A DNA stretch of 64,000 nt from Streptomyces odontomachi (GCF_024435355.1 NZ_JAMJWG010000026.1:62001-126000), one strand, 5' to 3'; positions 1 to 8,527 are shown, counted from the first letter of the stretch. Numbers and translations are program-made. Notes: generated by a model from the letters alone, not told the origin.

Positions 1-633
1 CTGCCGGTACTCGACGCCGACCCGGTCCAGGAACGCGATCCGCTCCGCCGTCACCATGGCCCGATAGGTCACCGGCGCGTCCTCGTACAACCCCGGCGCG
101 TACGCGAAGTCGTGCGCCAGGTAGAAGTCACGGCGGAACGCCTTGTTCCAGGCGACCAGGAAGACATGCAGGTACTCGGGGCTCTCCTGGATCCGGAAGG
201 TGTCCGTACCGGCCTTTTCCAGCAGGTCGGCGCCGGCACTGCGGCCGCTGCTGCCCCACCAGTGGGTGCGTACGTGGTCGAAGACCAGGATGTCCGGGTC
301 ACCGGTCGCGGACAGCCGGTCGGCGACGGCGGCGAGGATGCCGGGCGTGTACGAGTCGTCGCTGTCCAGGAAGAGCACGTAGTCGCCGGTGGCGTGCGGA
401 ACCCCGGCGTTGCGGGCCCGGCCCAGGCCCACGTTCTGCGGCAGGTGCAGCACCTTCATCCGGGTGTCGCGGGCCGCGTACTCGTCGAGGATGGCACCGC
501 TGCCGTCCGGTGAGCAGTCGTCGACGGCGATCAGTTCCAGGTCCGTGCAGGACTGGCCGAGCACCGAGTCGAGGCAGGCACGCAGATAACCCTGCACCTT
601 GTACACGGGCACGATGACGCTGAAACGGGGCAC
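1..633 (-). CDS. Family 2 glycosyltransferase, C-terminus beyond the window
   Basis: The gene begins with GTG at 633, two bases after the stop of the 882-residue glycosyltransferase, and stays open to the left edge (211 codons seen). The N-terminus reads as a GT-A nucleotide-sugar transferase: a RFSVIVPVYK strand at residues 3-12, VDDCSPDGS at 37-45 and the metal-binding acidic cluster LDSDDS at 89-94. GT2 enzymes add a sugar from a nucleotide-activated donor to a lipid- or polymer-linked acceptor on the inner face of the membrane. Tight coupling to the next gene suggests both build one cell-wall glycopolymer (inference). Donor and acceptor cannot be read, and any C-terminal domain lies outside the window. 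Confidence 0.85.
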   Translation of the reverse strand, partial: MPRFSVIVPVYKVQGYLRACLDSVLGQSCTDLELIAVDDCSPDGSGAILDEYAARDTRMKVLHLPQNVGLGRARNAGVPHATGDYVLFLDSDDSYTPGILAAVADRLSATGDPDILVFDHVRTHWWGSSGRSAGADLLEKAGTDTFRIQESPEYLHVFLVAWNKAFRRDFYLAHDFAYAPGLYEDAPVTYRAMVTAERIAFLDRVGVEYRQ

Positions 634-635
634 GG

Positions 636-3284
636 TCAGCCCTTCTCCGGGTGGGGTGGCGGGGGAGCGGCGGGGGCGGCGGTGGGCGCCGCGGCCAGGG
701 AGGGCGGCGCCGGGCGGGCCGCGGGGGCGGGGGTGCGCGCGGCGAGCGGGACCACCGCCGGGATCGCCTCCGGTGGCTCACCCAGCAGGACCCGGCGCAC
801 CACCCGTTCCGCGGCCCGCCCGTCGTCGAACGTGCAGAACCGCTCCCGGAACCGCTCCCGCAGCCCGGCCGCGTGCCCGTCGGCCCACGAGCCGTCCCGG
901 AAGACCCCCGCCAGCTCGGACCCGGTCCGGGCGATCGGCCCCGGCGGGAAGGCGGTGATGTCGAAGGTGACGCCGCGGGTCTCCCGGTAGACGTCCCAGT
1001 CGTCGGCGTAGACCACGATCGGGCGGTCCAGGTTGGCGTAGTCGAACATGATCGACGAGTAGTCCGTGACCAGGGCGTCGGCGGCCAGGCAGAGCTCCTC
1101 GGCGGACGGGTGCCCGGTCACGTCGATGATGCGCCGCTCGCCGCGCGCGCCGGGGGCGGTGTCGGCGGCATCGGTGTCCGCTTCGTAGAAGTAGTGCGCC
1201 CGCAGCAGCACGACGAACTCCTCACCGGCCGCCGCCAGGAAGGCGTCCAGGTCCAGCTGGGCGCGGAAGGCGGTGCGGTAGTCGCGGTGCGTGGGCGCGT
1301 ACAGGATCGCCGTGCGGTCCTCGCGGACGCCCAGCTCGCGGCGGATCCGGGCGACGTCCGCCGCGGTCGCGTGCTGGTAGACGTCGTTGCGCGGGTAGCC
1401 GTACTCCAGCATCTCGTAGTCCGCGGGGAACTCCCGCTCCCACACCTCGGTGGAGTGCCGGTTCGACGAGAGGTTGTAGTCCCACCGGTCGACCCGGGTG
1501 AGCAGCTTGCCGAAGCTGCCGCTGTGCGCGGCGACCACCGGGTACTCGGCCTGCTCGATGCCCATCCGCTTCAGCGGGGTGCCGTGCTGGGTCTGGAGGT
1601 GGACGGTGCCGGGGCGCTTGACGACGGCGTTGGCGAAGTTGGCGTTGTTGACGAGGTACTTGGCGCGGGCCAGCAGCTCCCAGGCGCGCGGCGTGTCGAG
1701 CACGGCGTACTCGACGCCGTCCGGCATCCGCTCGGCCGCCTCCTCGGTGACCAGGAAGACGGAGCGGATGTGCGGCGCGAGGCGGCGCGCGGCGGCGTGG
1801 ATGGCGGCCGGGTTGCACGTGTAGCCGCGGCCCCAGTACGAGCAGTACACGGCGAGGTTCTCGTCGATGGGCCGGCGCAGGGCCGCGCGGTAGGCGCCGT
1901 TGCGCAGCGGCACATGCCGGCGGGCCCGGCCCGCCGTCGCCCGGGCCCCCCGCACGGCGCGCCACGCCTGCCGGTGCGCCTCGCGTAGCGCCGCGAACGT
2001 CCCGTACGCCCCGGCCGCCACCAGCCGGTGTTGCACGCCCAGGCGCCCCGGGGGCGGGGCGAACCCGGCCGGCCGGTGCACCCGGTACAGCTCGGCCGCC
2101 CGGTCGAAGAACTCCCGGCCGCCGCGGACCGGCGCGTCGTTCGGCAGCAGTTCCGGCGCGGCGGCGGCGGTCCGCAGGATCTGCGCCATGAGATGGGCGA
2201 AGAGGGTGTGCAGACGGGCGGGGGACACCTGCGGCGGTGCCGCGCCGGCGCCGCCGGCGCTGAACGCCGTGGCCCGGGTGAGCACCAGATCCGCCTGCTC
2301 CAGCAGGTCGAAGTGGTGCGCGCCGGGCGACCGCAGCAGATTCCCCTGGCGCCGCAGCAGATGCCGTACGCACACCCGCCGCAGCACCGCGATCCGGTCG
2401 GCGGCGAGCAGTTCGAGACCGCCGAAGCCGACGTCCGTGTACCCGCCCCGGGGGAACGCCAGCGCATGGTCGGCCAGGAAAGCACGCCGGTGCACCGCGC
2501 TCCACGCGGGCAGCGTGGTGCCCGACAACCAGGGCGCGTCGTCCGGCGCGAACACCCCCTCGGGCGCTCCCGCCATCTGCTCGCCCAGCGGATCACCCGG
2601 CTGCGCCCCCTTCCACCAGTGCACCCGCTCGTGTCCCACGAAGAGCAGGTCGACGTCGCCCGTGGCGTCCAGCCGGTCGGCGACGGCGGCCAGCGCGCCG
2701 GGCGCGAGCGTGTCGTCGCCGTCCAGGAAGACGACGTAGTCGCCGGTGGCGGCGGCGAGCCCGGTGTTCCGCGCGCCGCTCAAGCCGGCGTCCGGCGCCG
2801 AGCGGACGGGCTTCACCCGCGGGTCCCGGTGCGCGTACCGGGCCGCGATCGTGCCGTCCAGGGTGTCCGCGCCGGCGCACACCGGGATGACCTCGATCCC
2901 GACCGGGCCTCCCGCCCCGGCGAGCCCCGCCGCCTCTGCCGCCCGGCCGGCCCCGGGCCACCCGCCACGACCCCGGAAGGACTGCGCCAGCACCGAGTCC
3001 AGCGCCAGCGCCAACCGCCCGGCAACCCCGTGAGCAGGCACGACGACACTGAACCTGGGCGCGGCCCGGGGGACGGCTTCGGGGGCGGAGGAGGGCACGG
3101 GAGAGGGTTCGGGCACGGCGTCAGGCGCGCCGCGCGGCCCGGCGGTCGGTGCGGCTTCGGGTGCCGGGTCAGGTGGTGCGGTCGGTGCGGCTTCGGGGGT
3201 GACGTCGGGGGTGACGTCAGGTGCGGCGTCGGGTGTGGCTTCCGGGGTGGCCTCGGGCAAAGGGCGCCTGGGTGACTCGGGCAT
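636..3284 (-). CDS. GT2 / CDP-glycerol glycerophosphotransferase fusion (teichoic-acid-type polymerase)
   Basis: An 882-residue two-domain enzyme. Residues about 77-300 are a GT2 domain (RFSVVVPAHG, then FLDGDDT near 190). From about 480 to 835 it resembles TagB/TagF CDP-glycerol glycerophosphotransferases, with GTPLKRMG near 566, YAPTHRDYRTAF and TDYSSIMFDYANLDRP near 740. Enzymes of that family transfer glycerol phosphate (or related polyol phosphates) from a CDP donor to growing wall teichoic acid. Pairing both domains suggests alternating sugar and polyol-phosphate transfer (inference). The first 75 residues and last 45 are Pro/Ala/Thr-rich, the front built of imperfect PEATPEATPDAAP-like repeats. 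The true start may therefore be internal, and no convincing ribosome site precedes the ATG at 3284. It sits directly upstream of the partial GT2 gene. Confidence 0.85.
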   Translation of the reverse strand: MPESPRRPLPEATPEATPDAAPDVTPDVTPEAAPTAPPDPAPEAAPTAGPRGAPDAVPEPSPVPSSAPEAVPRAAPRFSVVVPAHGVAGRLALALDSVLAQSFRGRGGWPGAGRAAEAAGLAGAGGPVGIEVIPVCAGADTLDGTIAARYAHRDPRVKPVRSAPDAGLSGARNTGLAAATGDYVVFLDGDDTLAPGALAAVADRLDATGDVDLLFVGHERVHWWKGAQPGDPLGEQMAGAPEGVFAPDDAPWLSGTTLPAWSAVHRRAFLADHALAFPRGGYTDVGFGGLELLAADRIAVLRRVCVRHLLRRQGNLLRSPGAHHFDLLEQADLVLTRATAFSAGGAGAAPPQVSPARLHTLFAHLMAQILRTAAAAPELLPNDAPVRGGREFFDRAAELYRVHRPAGFAPPPGRLGVQHRLVAAGAYGTFAALREAHRQAWRAVRGARATAGRARRHVPLRNGAYRAALRRPIDENLAVYCSYWGRGYTCNPAAIHAAARRLAPHIRSVFLVTEEAAERMPDGVEYAVLDTPRAWELLARAKYLVNNANFANAVVKRPGTVHLQTQHGTPLKRMGIEQAEYPVVAAHSGSFGKLLTRVDRWDYNLSSNRHSTEVWEREFPADYEMLEYGYPRNDVYQHATAADVARIRRELGVREDRTAILYAPTHRDYRTAFRAQLDLDAFLAAAGEEFVVLLRAHYFYEADTDAADTAPGARGERRIIDVTGHPSAEELCLAADALVTDYSSIMFDYANLDRPIVVYADDWDVYRETRGVTFDITAFPPGPIARTGSELAGVFRDGSWADGHAAGLRERFRERFCTFDDGRAAERVVRRVLLGEPPEAIPAVVPLAARTPAPAARPAPPSLAAAPTAAPAAPPPPHPEKG

Positions 3285-3420
3285 ACATCACATTGTGCCC
3301 ATATAGGTCCGGTGGGAGGGGGTCGTTACGCCGTTCGTGGTAGAGGCGGAGTCCTCGGGGTGCGGCGGGGCGGGGGGTGTGGGAGGTCCGCGGCCGGCGG
3401 TGTGCCCGCTGCGTAGGATC

Positions 3421-3942
3421 ATGCGCATGACATGCAGTTTCTACGACCTGGCCTTCGGCGTGGGCTCCGGTGGTGCCAGGAAGGACACCCACTACGTCCG
3501 AGGCAGCCTCGAAGAGGTCCGGCAAGACCTTGCGGCGGAACTCGCGGAGGAGATCAACCTCTACCTGCTCTGCTGGTACGGCGCCCGCCTGAGCCTGGAC
3601 GTGTACCAGCAGGGGAAGCAGACCGACTCGATCGACCTGCATCCCTTCCTCGCCATCGCGGTGGCGGGCTACCCGACGATCACCTTCACCGGGCCCGAGC
3701 AGCCGGTGGGGTACGACTTCGAGGCGGACGAGGAGGCCGAGGACGAGACGGACACCCTGTCCTACCGGATGTTCGCCGGGGAGTTGGGGGACACGGTCAG
3801 CGTCACCGTCGACTGGGACCGCGTGCAGGTGCCGCCGCTGCGTGGGAAGGCCGTGGGCGAAGGGGACACGGTCGCGCTCCACGCGCTTCCAGGACACTTT
3901 TTCCACACCGCCACCTACGGCTATCAGGACTTCGAACTCTGA
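3421..3942 (+). CDS. Hypothetical protein, 173 aa
   Basis: I do not recognise a family. The chosen start is the ATG at 3421, with a second in-frame ATG two codons later; GTAGGATC precedes it as a weak ribosome site. The protein is acidic and soluble-looking, with a Glu/Asp-rich stretch (FEADEEAEDETD) around residues 103-114 and no signal peptide or membrane segment. Third codon positions are almost all G or C, supporting coding. The next gene starts 20 bases after its stop on the same strand, so the two are probably co-transcribed and may act together. No function is claimed. Confidence 0.75.
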   Translation: MRMTCSFYDLAFGVGSGGARKDTHYVRGSLEEVRQDLAAELAEEINLYLLCWYGARLSLDVYQQGKQTDSIDLHPFLAIAVAGYPTITFTGPEQPVGYDFEADEEAEDETDTLSYRMFAGELGDTVSVTVDWDRVQVPPLRGKAVGEGDTVALHALPGHFFHTATYGYQDFEL

Positions 3943-3961
3943 CCTTGGGATCGGGGGAGGA

Positions 3962-4279
3962 ATGGACAAGTTCGACGCCTGGCTGGACGGCATCGGCGAC
4001 AAGGCGGACGAGTTCGCCTACCGGTACATCTACGCGGCCTACCTGTGGGCCTGCCACGGTGGCGCCGACGCCCCCTACGGCATGGTGCTGGAGGCACTGC
4101 CCGACGGTGGCCATGTGCTCCGGTACGACGACGAGCTGGAGTTGCGGCTGGTGGACGACGACGAGCGGGTGGCGTTCGCCGAGCACCTCGTCGCCCGGTA
4201 CTGCGGCGACAGGTATCCCAGCATGGCCGCCTGGGAGGACCGGCAACACGGCTGGTACGTCGAGGATCTCGACTGGTGA
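3962..4279 (+). CDS. Hypothetical protein, 105 aa
   Basis: Starts at the ATG at 3962, behind the strong ribosome site GGGGGAGG. The 105-residue product is acidic and rich in aromatic residues (MDKFDAWLDGIGD at the N-terminus, GWYVEDLDW at the C-terminus), with no signal peptide or membrane span. It follows the 173-residue hypothetical by 20 bases. I know no family for it. Two small acidic proteins in tandem could be a complex or an immunity-like pair, but nothing in the sequence decides this. Confidence 0.75.
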   Translation: MDKFDAWLDGIGDKADEFAYRYIYAAYLWACHGGADAPYGMVLEALPDGGHVLRYDDELELRLVDDDERVAFAEHLVARYCGDRYPSMAAWEDRQHGWYVEDLDW

Positions 4280-4297
4280 GCCGAGCGGCGGGCCCGG

Positions 4298-5017
4298 TCA
4301 GGCCTCGTGCAGCCAGACGCGGAGCGGGCCGAGTGCGCTGAAACCGCTCGCGCGAGCGTGCGCGAGATCGTTCCCGTGCTCGTAGCCGACGAGGGGCAGG
4401 CCGGGGAAGTGACGGGCGGCCGCACTGATCGCCGACGACCAGACGGCGGCGACGTCGGTGCCGTTGACGGCGAAGAGGTTGGAGAGGCCGACGAGCCCGG
4501 CATCGTGATTCAGGACGACACCGCCAGAGAGCTCGTCGCCCTCGTGGAAGGCGAGCACCCGCACGGAGGGTTCGTCCAGCAGCGGTGGGCGGAACACGTC
4601 CGGGCCGCCGTCACCGCCGTGCCACGCGACCTGCCAATCCAGCAGCCGGGCGGCGGTGGAGACCCGCGCGGTGCGCAACGCCGACGTCTGCGGTGCGGGG
4701 AGTTCCGGCGCGCGGTGGATCCACTGGGCGTCGAAGAGTTCGACGAAGCCGCTCGAGCGGAGATCGAGCGTGGCGAAGCTGTCCTTGACCGAGCAGCCGG
4801 GGGCCGCCGTGTCGAGCGGGGTGAGGAAGTCGGCCGGCACCGCGTCCTGGTGGAGCGTGATGGCGTCCGGGTAGTACGGCGGTGTGCGACGGGCACTCCA
4901 CCAGGCCATCGGGCCGAAGGTGCCTGGAACGCCGTGGGAGCGGCAGAGCGCGGCACACCAGCCGGCGTTGTTGCGGGCGGCGGCGGTACGGAGGGCGTCC
5001 GTGTCGGTTGAGGTCAC
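4298..5017 (-). CDS. GNAT-like acetyltransferase
   Basis: About 239 residues from a GTG at 5017; an in-frame ATG at 5041 is an alternative and neither has a clear ribosome site. The C-terminal half looks like a GNAT fold: a strand pair (VRVLAFHEGDELSGGVVL), a GLSNLFAV strand, a helix with AAVWSSAISAAA, then PLVGYEHGNDLAHARASGF followed by LGPLRVWLHEA, the usual last part of the acetyl-CoA fold. The N-terminal half has no motif I know. The substrate cannot be inferred. It converges on the two small hypothetical genes, with 18 bases between stops. Confidence 0.6.
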   Translation of the reverse strand: MTSTDTDALRTAAARNNAGWCAALCRSHGVPGTFGPMAWWSARRTPPYYPDAITLHQDAVPADFLTPLDTAAPGCSVKDSFATLDLRSSGFVELFDAQWIHRAPELPAPQTSALRTARVSTAARLLDWQVAWHGGDGGPDVFRPPLLDEPSVRVLAFHEGDELSGGVVLNHDAGLVGLSNLFAVNGTDVAAVWSSAISAAARHFPGLPLVGYEHGNDLAHARASGFSALGPLRVWLHEA

Positions 5018-5344
5018 CGGGACAGACTGGCATCCCGACATCCCGCGGCCGAACGAATGTGCCAGCCGGGTGCACCGGATGCCCTGGATACGCAACTGAT
5101 GCCGCTTGTCTCCGCATTCAGGCGTTCTTCACAAGTGAGGGCCGGAGGGTCCGGCCTGCCTGCGATTCTCTCTGGCGCTCGGTCATGTCATCACGATGCG
5201 GAAGATCACGTGAATGATCATGCGTTCGAGTATGTTCCCCATCTGACGGGTCACCAGATCACTGTGACCGAGGACCTCTCGGAAACACTCAACTCGCTTG
5301 AGAGACAGGTGAGTTGATGGATGTCGATCTCGTAGGAGCAGGGT
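5018..5344. other. Intergenic region upstream of a short membrane peptide ORF
   Basis: About 330 bases with no convincing long gene. It is less GC-rich than its surroundings. A pair of CAACTC / GAGTTG arms (5289-5315) may be a regulatory inverted repeat. A rightward frame of about 86 codons here lacks a ribosome site and I do not accept it. Confidence 0.4.
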
Positions 5345-5407
5345 ATGGGTTTCGTCGCTGTCGTCAGTGTTTTCGTCGCCTTCGCGGGCTGCGTGGGGCT
5401 CCACTGA
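5345..5407 (+). CDS. Possible 20-residue hydrophobic peptide
   Basis: A very short frame starts at the ATG at 5345 with a good ribosome site (GTAGGAGCAGGGT just before it) and encodes MGFVAVVSVFVAFAGCVGLH. The whole peptide would form one short transmembrane segment. Fifteen of 19 third codon positions after the start are G or C. It lies alone between an acetyltransferase-like gene and a hydrolase, both on the other strand. It could be a small membrane peptide or chance. Confidence 0.3.
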   Translation: MGFVAVVSVFVAFAGCVGLH

Positions 5408-5483
5408 GGTAACGCGCTGCCGTCCTGGAACCGGGGCGGCGACGGGACGAGGGCTCGGCCGGTCGGCCGGGCCCTCGCCGTCG

Positions 5484-6269
5484 TCACGCCCGGTCAAGGA
5501 ACTCTCTCACCATGGCGCCCAGCTGTGCCTGGTGCGTGATGTAGAAGTCGTGGTGCCCGTCGATCGTCACGACTTCCGTGCCGGGTCGGCGACGGGCCAT
5601 CTCCTCGGCGTGGTCGCGCGGGACGACCGTGCTGCGCCCGCCCCTGACCACCATCAGCGGCTGCTTGGCTGCGATGAAGTCGTCCCACCAGGTGCCTCGG
5701 ACGGCGGCCTTGGCGGCGTGTATCTCCTTCGCCCGCCACAGGAACCGCCAGCCCTCCGGTTCCTCCACGGCGCTCTCGGTGAAGTGCCGGGGCTCGTCCA
5801 CGAACGCCAGTGCGTCCAGCATCGCCCGCATGCTCGGGAAGCGGGCCGGCAGCGCGGCCAGTTGATCGTCGCCGATCGGTGCGTGGTACTCCGCCGGAAA
5901 GTCCAGTACGACCACCGCCGAGACCAGTTCCGGTCGTCTCGCCGCCAGTTGGTACGCGGTGATGCCGCCGAGCGAGTGCCCGACGATCGCGACCGCCCCG
6001 AGTCCGAGGTGCTCGACGAGCGCTGCCGCGTCGGCGACGAAGCCGTCGCGCCCGTAGTCGTCGGGATGGTCGGAGAGCCCGTGGCCGCGCATGTCGAGCG
6101 CGATGAGCCGGTATGCGGGGCCGAGGTGGTCGGCGATCCCGAGCATGGCGCGGCCGCGTCCGTAGGCGCCGTGCAGCGCGAGGACGGGGCGGCCCGTGCC
6201 GCCCGTGTCGAGACAGGCGAGCCGAACGCCGTCCGGGGTGTGGAAGTACCGCGTGGTTGCCATCGTCAT
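5484..6269 (-). CDS. Alpha/beta hydrolase
   Basis: A 261-residue alpha/beta-hydrolase starting at the ATG at 6269 (a second ATG lies two codons on). The nucleophile elbow is VAIVGHSLGGITAY, an HG-type oxyanion segment VLALHGAYGRG lies near residue 35, and a DGHHDFY segment near the C-terminus supplies the expected histidine. The fold hydrolyses esters, amides or other activated bonds in the cytoplasm, and the substrate is not readable. The gene is divergent from a PadR-type repressor. A long inverted repeat lies within 4 bases of this start codon, so it is very likely the PadR target. Confidence 0.85.
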   Translation of the reverse strand: MTMATTRYFHTPDGVRLACLDTGGTGRPVLALHGAYGRGRAMLGIADHLGPAYRLIALDMRGHGLSDHPDDYGRDGFVADAAALVEHLGLGAVAIVGHSLGGITAYQLAARRPELVSAVVVLDFPAEYHAPIGDDQLAALPARFPSMRAMLDALAFVDEPRHFTESAVEEPEGWRFLWRAKEIHAAKAAVRGTWWDDFIAAKQPLMVVRGGRSTVVPRDHAEEMARRRPGTEVVTIDGHHDFYITHQAQLGAMVREFLDRA

Positions 6270-6272
6270 GAC

Positions 6273-6308
6273 TTTGACTCTAACAGAGCTATCTCTATTA
6301 GAGTCAAA
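6273..6308. promoter_or_regulatory. Inverted-repeat operator between hydrolase and padR
   Basis: Two 16-base arms, TTTGACTCTAACAGAG and CTCTATTAGAGTCAAA, separated by CTAT, match with one mismatch. The site is AT-rich against a GC-rich background and sits in the divergent promoter region. Placement and symmetry fit a PadR dimer operator controlling both genes (inference). Confidence 0.7.
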
Positions 6309-6370
6309 CGCGGGAACGTGGCTAGGGTGGACAGCCACGACGACCACGAAGTTCGCACCTCGGAGGCCCG

Positions 6371-6910
6371 GTGCTCACCCTCTGCATCCTTGGATTTCTC
6401 AACGAGAGTCCCCTCCACGCCTACGACCTGCGTGCCCGCATCTCGGGCCTCAGCGGCCATGTGCGCCCCGTGAGCGACGGCGCCCTCTATCCGGCCATCA
6501 AGCGCCTGGAAGCCGCCGGGCACATCACCCGCCACACGGAACCCGGCGAACGCGCCACCCCCCGGCAGGTCCTCACCCTCACCGGATCCGGCCGGGACGA
6601 GCTCATGCGCCGACTGCGCGAGCCCGCGGACCCCGAGATCACCGACCGCAACTCGTTCTTCGTCCTGCTCGCCTTCCTCGGCCAGCTGTCCGACCCCGCC
6701 GACCAGGTCCGCGTCCTGCGTCGCCGCCTCGCCTTCATGGACGAGCCCGGAAGCTACTTCTACGAGGACGGCCGCCCGCTGCGCGCCCGCGACATGACCG
6801 ACCGGTTCCGCCGCGGCATGCTCCAACTCGCCGGTGCCACCAGCAAGGCCGACCGCGCCTGGCTGGAGCGCACCATCGCGGAGCTGGGGAGCGGCGCCCA
6901 AGGCGGCTGA
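6371..6910 (+). CDS. PadR family transcriptional regulator
   Basis: The GTG at 6371 follows the ribosome site CGGAGG and gives 179 residues. The N-terminal winged helix is typical of PadR: LCILGFLNESPLHAYDLRARI, then the recognition region VSDGALYPAIKRLEAAG and the wing with RQVLTLTGSGRDEL. The C-terminal half is helical (LAFLGQLSDPADQVRVL), as in the dimerisation part of PadR subfamily 1 proteins. PadR proteins are usually ligand-released repressors. Its likely sites are the inverted repeat at 6273-6308. The terpene cyclase gene starts 201 bases downstream on the same strand, so read-through or a role in that cluster is possible but unproven. Confidence 0.88.
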   Translation: MLTLCILGFLNESPLHAYDLRARISGLSGHVRPVSDGALYPAIKRLEAAGHITRHTEPGERATPRQVLTLTGSGRDELMRRLREPADPEITDRNSFFVLLAFLGQLSDPADQVRVLRRRLAFMDEPGSYFYEDGRPLRARDMTDRFRRGMLQLAGATSKADRAWLERTIAELGSGAQGG

Positions 6911-7111
6911 CGCGCCTGAGGCGCCTGAGGCGCTTGCCGTCGCCGGAAGCCTCGATGTGGCTGGCGCATGGTCGTGCGCCCCGCCGTCGAGTGCGCCGTG
7001 TGCGCGGCGCACGCTTCCTTTTCCCTTCTGCGCGTACTTCCGCGGCGTTTTGGATGACCTGAGCCATGGCATGTTTCCGGTGGATCTTTTGACCGGCTGT
7101 ACGCGACAGGA

Positions 7112-7792
7112 ATGGCAGAGCGCATGGTTCAGTTGCTGTTTTCCGTGGGGAATCTGCTATGGCTTGCTGTTTATATTATGATCATTCGCGTCGGGCTTCG
7201 TGATCGCACCTACGGCATGCCGCTCCTCGCGCTCTGCGGAAATCTGAGCTGGGAGGCGAATTATGCTTTCATCCGCCATTACAATATGCCGCTTTCGCTG
7301 ACGTCTCTGATCTGGCTCCTCCTTGACTGCGCGATCCTCTATACGGTTGTCCGGTTCGGGCCCGCCCAGTTTCCCTGGCTGCCCAGATGGCTGTTCTTCT
7401 GCGGTCTCGGCGTCATGATGGCCATGTGCTGCGTGGGCATGGAAGTGCTGATCCGGTACTTCGAGGCCGGCGGCAGGGAAGCCGGCGGCAACTATTCGGG
7501 TCTCACCCAGAATTTGCTCATGTCGGCGCTGTTCCTGAGCATGCTCGTCCATCGCCGCTCCACCTCCGGGCAGTCCATGGCCATTGCCGTGTGCAAGGCG
7601 CTGCCCACCGCCTTGGGTGCCGCTGCGGTGTACCTGTGGGTGAAAGACGGAGGAGTGGAAAGCAGCCCGCTGCTGATCTTTCTGGGGGGTTCCACCCTCG
7701 TTCTCGACATGTCCTACGTGGCCGGGGTGTGGGCCGTCCGCCGGTCGACGGCAGCTGTCGCAGCGGGGACTCCCGTCGCCGCGACGGCCTGA
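7112..7792 (+). CDS. Pyr4-type integral membrane terpene cyclase (drimentine DmtA-like)
   Basis: A 226-residue polytopic protein with about seven predicted membrane segments and little else. It fits the Pyr4/PaxB membrane terpene-cyclase family, known from fungal meroterpenoids and bacterial drimentine clusters. The two acidic residues expected for protonating and cyclising an isoprenoid are present: Glu48 in LSWEANYAF and Asp199 in LVLDMSYVAGV. The predicted role is protonation-initiated cyclisation of a farnesyl group to a drimane-type bicycle. The first 80 codons use TTT, TAT, ATT and TTG more than neighbouring genes, suggesting transfer. The ATG at 7112 has CAGGA right before it, and the ATG at 7124 is an alternative. 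The cyclodipeptide synthase gene starts 14 bases after the stop. Confidence 0.8.
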   Translation: MAERMVQLLFSVGNLLWLAVYIMIIRVGLRDRTYGMPLLALCGNLSWEANYAFIRHYNMPLSLTSLIWLLLDCAILYTVVRFGPAQFPWLPRWLFFCGLGVMMAMCCVGMEVLIRYFEAGGREAGGNYSGLTQNLLMSALFLSMLVHRRSTSGQSMAIAVCKALPTALGAAAVYLWVKDGGVESSPLLIFLGGSTLVLDMSYVAGVWAVRRSTAAVAAGTPVAATA

Positions 7793-7806
7793 AGGAAGGG
7801 CACATC

Positions 7807-8499
7807 ATGTTTGCCGTCGAGCCGTTGACCGACAACTGTCGCCGCATTCTCGACCAGGGCGAGCATGTGCTGATCGGGGTGTCCCCGAGGAACAGCTACT
7901 TCACCGAGGCCCGCATCACCGAGCTGCTGCGCTGGTCGGCCAAGTCGTTCCGGTTGATCGACGTGGTGATCCCCGACTTCGCCGAGGTCGAGACGTGGCT
8001 CGCCCTCGGGTACCCCGACACGAAGGCGCATCGGAAGACCAGGTCCAAGGCGGCCCACATCCGCAATCGTGTGATCCGGGCCGGCGACGCGGCGGCGGTG
8101 CCGGCGAGCCGGCTGCGCGTCCTGCTGCTCTCGGACCTCGCCGCCCGGCCGGACTACCAGAGCGCACTGCGGCGTTGCGAGGAAACGGTGGCGCAGGACG
8201 CCGTCCTCCGCGAGATGTGCCTGCGCCCGGCACGGCACGCCCTCCGGTGCCATCTGAACGGCTCCGAGCCGACCCCCGCGCAGGTCGACCGCGCCATGCG
8301 CTACATCATCGCCGAGATGCCGCTGATGCTCGACGTGCCGGGCATGCTCGACGTGGACCACTCGACCCTCATCTACCACCAGCGCCTCGAGTTCATCGAC
8401 TGGATCTTCTTCGGCAACACCTCCCTGCGTATGAGCGAGCGCCAGGCCTACGTCGTGGTCCGTCCGACGGAGACGGGCGAGGCGCAGGGCCGGAAGTAG
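7807..8499 (+). CDS. Cyclodipeptide synthase (AlbC family, NYQ-type)
   Basis: A 230-residue enzyme with the ribosome site GGAAGGG before the ATG at 7807. It aligns by eye with AlbC: QGEHVLIGVSPRNSYFT (AlbC RGEHALIGISAGNSYFS), YIIAEMPL (AlbC YVLAEAPL) and AYVVVRP near the C-terminus. Catalytic residues are in place: Ser26 (AlbC Ser37), Tyr166 and Glu170 (AlbC Tyr178 and Glu182). Asn29 and Tyr190-His191 match the NYQ-subfamily positions, with His after the Tyr as in AlbC itself. The enzyme takes two aminoacyl-tRNAs and makes a cyclic dipeptide by a ping-pong mechanism through the serine. The context suggests a tryptophan-containing product, as in drimentines, but the pockets were not modelled. 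Confidence 0.93.
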   Translation: MFAVEPLTDNCRRILDQGEHVLIGVSPRNSYFTEARITELLRWSAKSFRLIDVVIPDFAEVETWLALGYPDTKAHRKTRSKAAHIRNRVIRAGDAAAVPASRLRVLLLSDLAARPDYQSALRRCEETVAQDAVLREMCLRPARHALRCHLNGSEPTPAQVDRAMRYIIAEMPLMLDVPGMLDVDHSTLIYHQRLEFIDWIFFGNTSLRMSERQAYVVVRPTETGEAQGRK

Positions 8500-8527
8500 G
8501 GAAGGGCAAGGGGAAGGGGAAGGGAAG

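Noticed and set aside
5057..5317. Rightward frame of 86 codons
   Set aside because: No ribosome site, poor codon pattern and no homology recognised.
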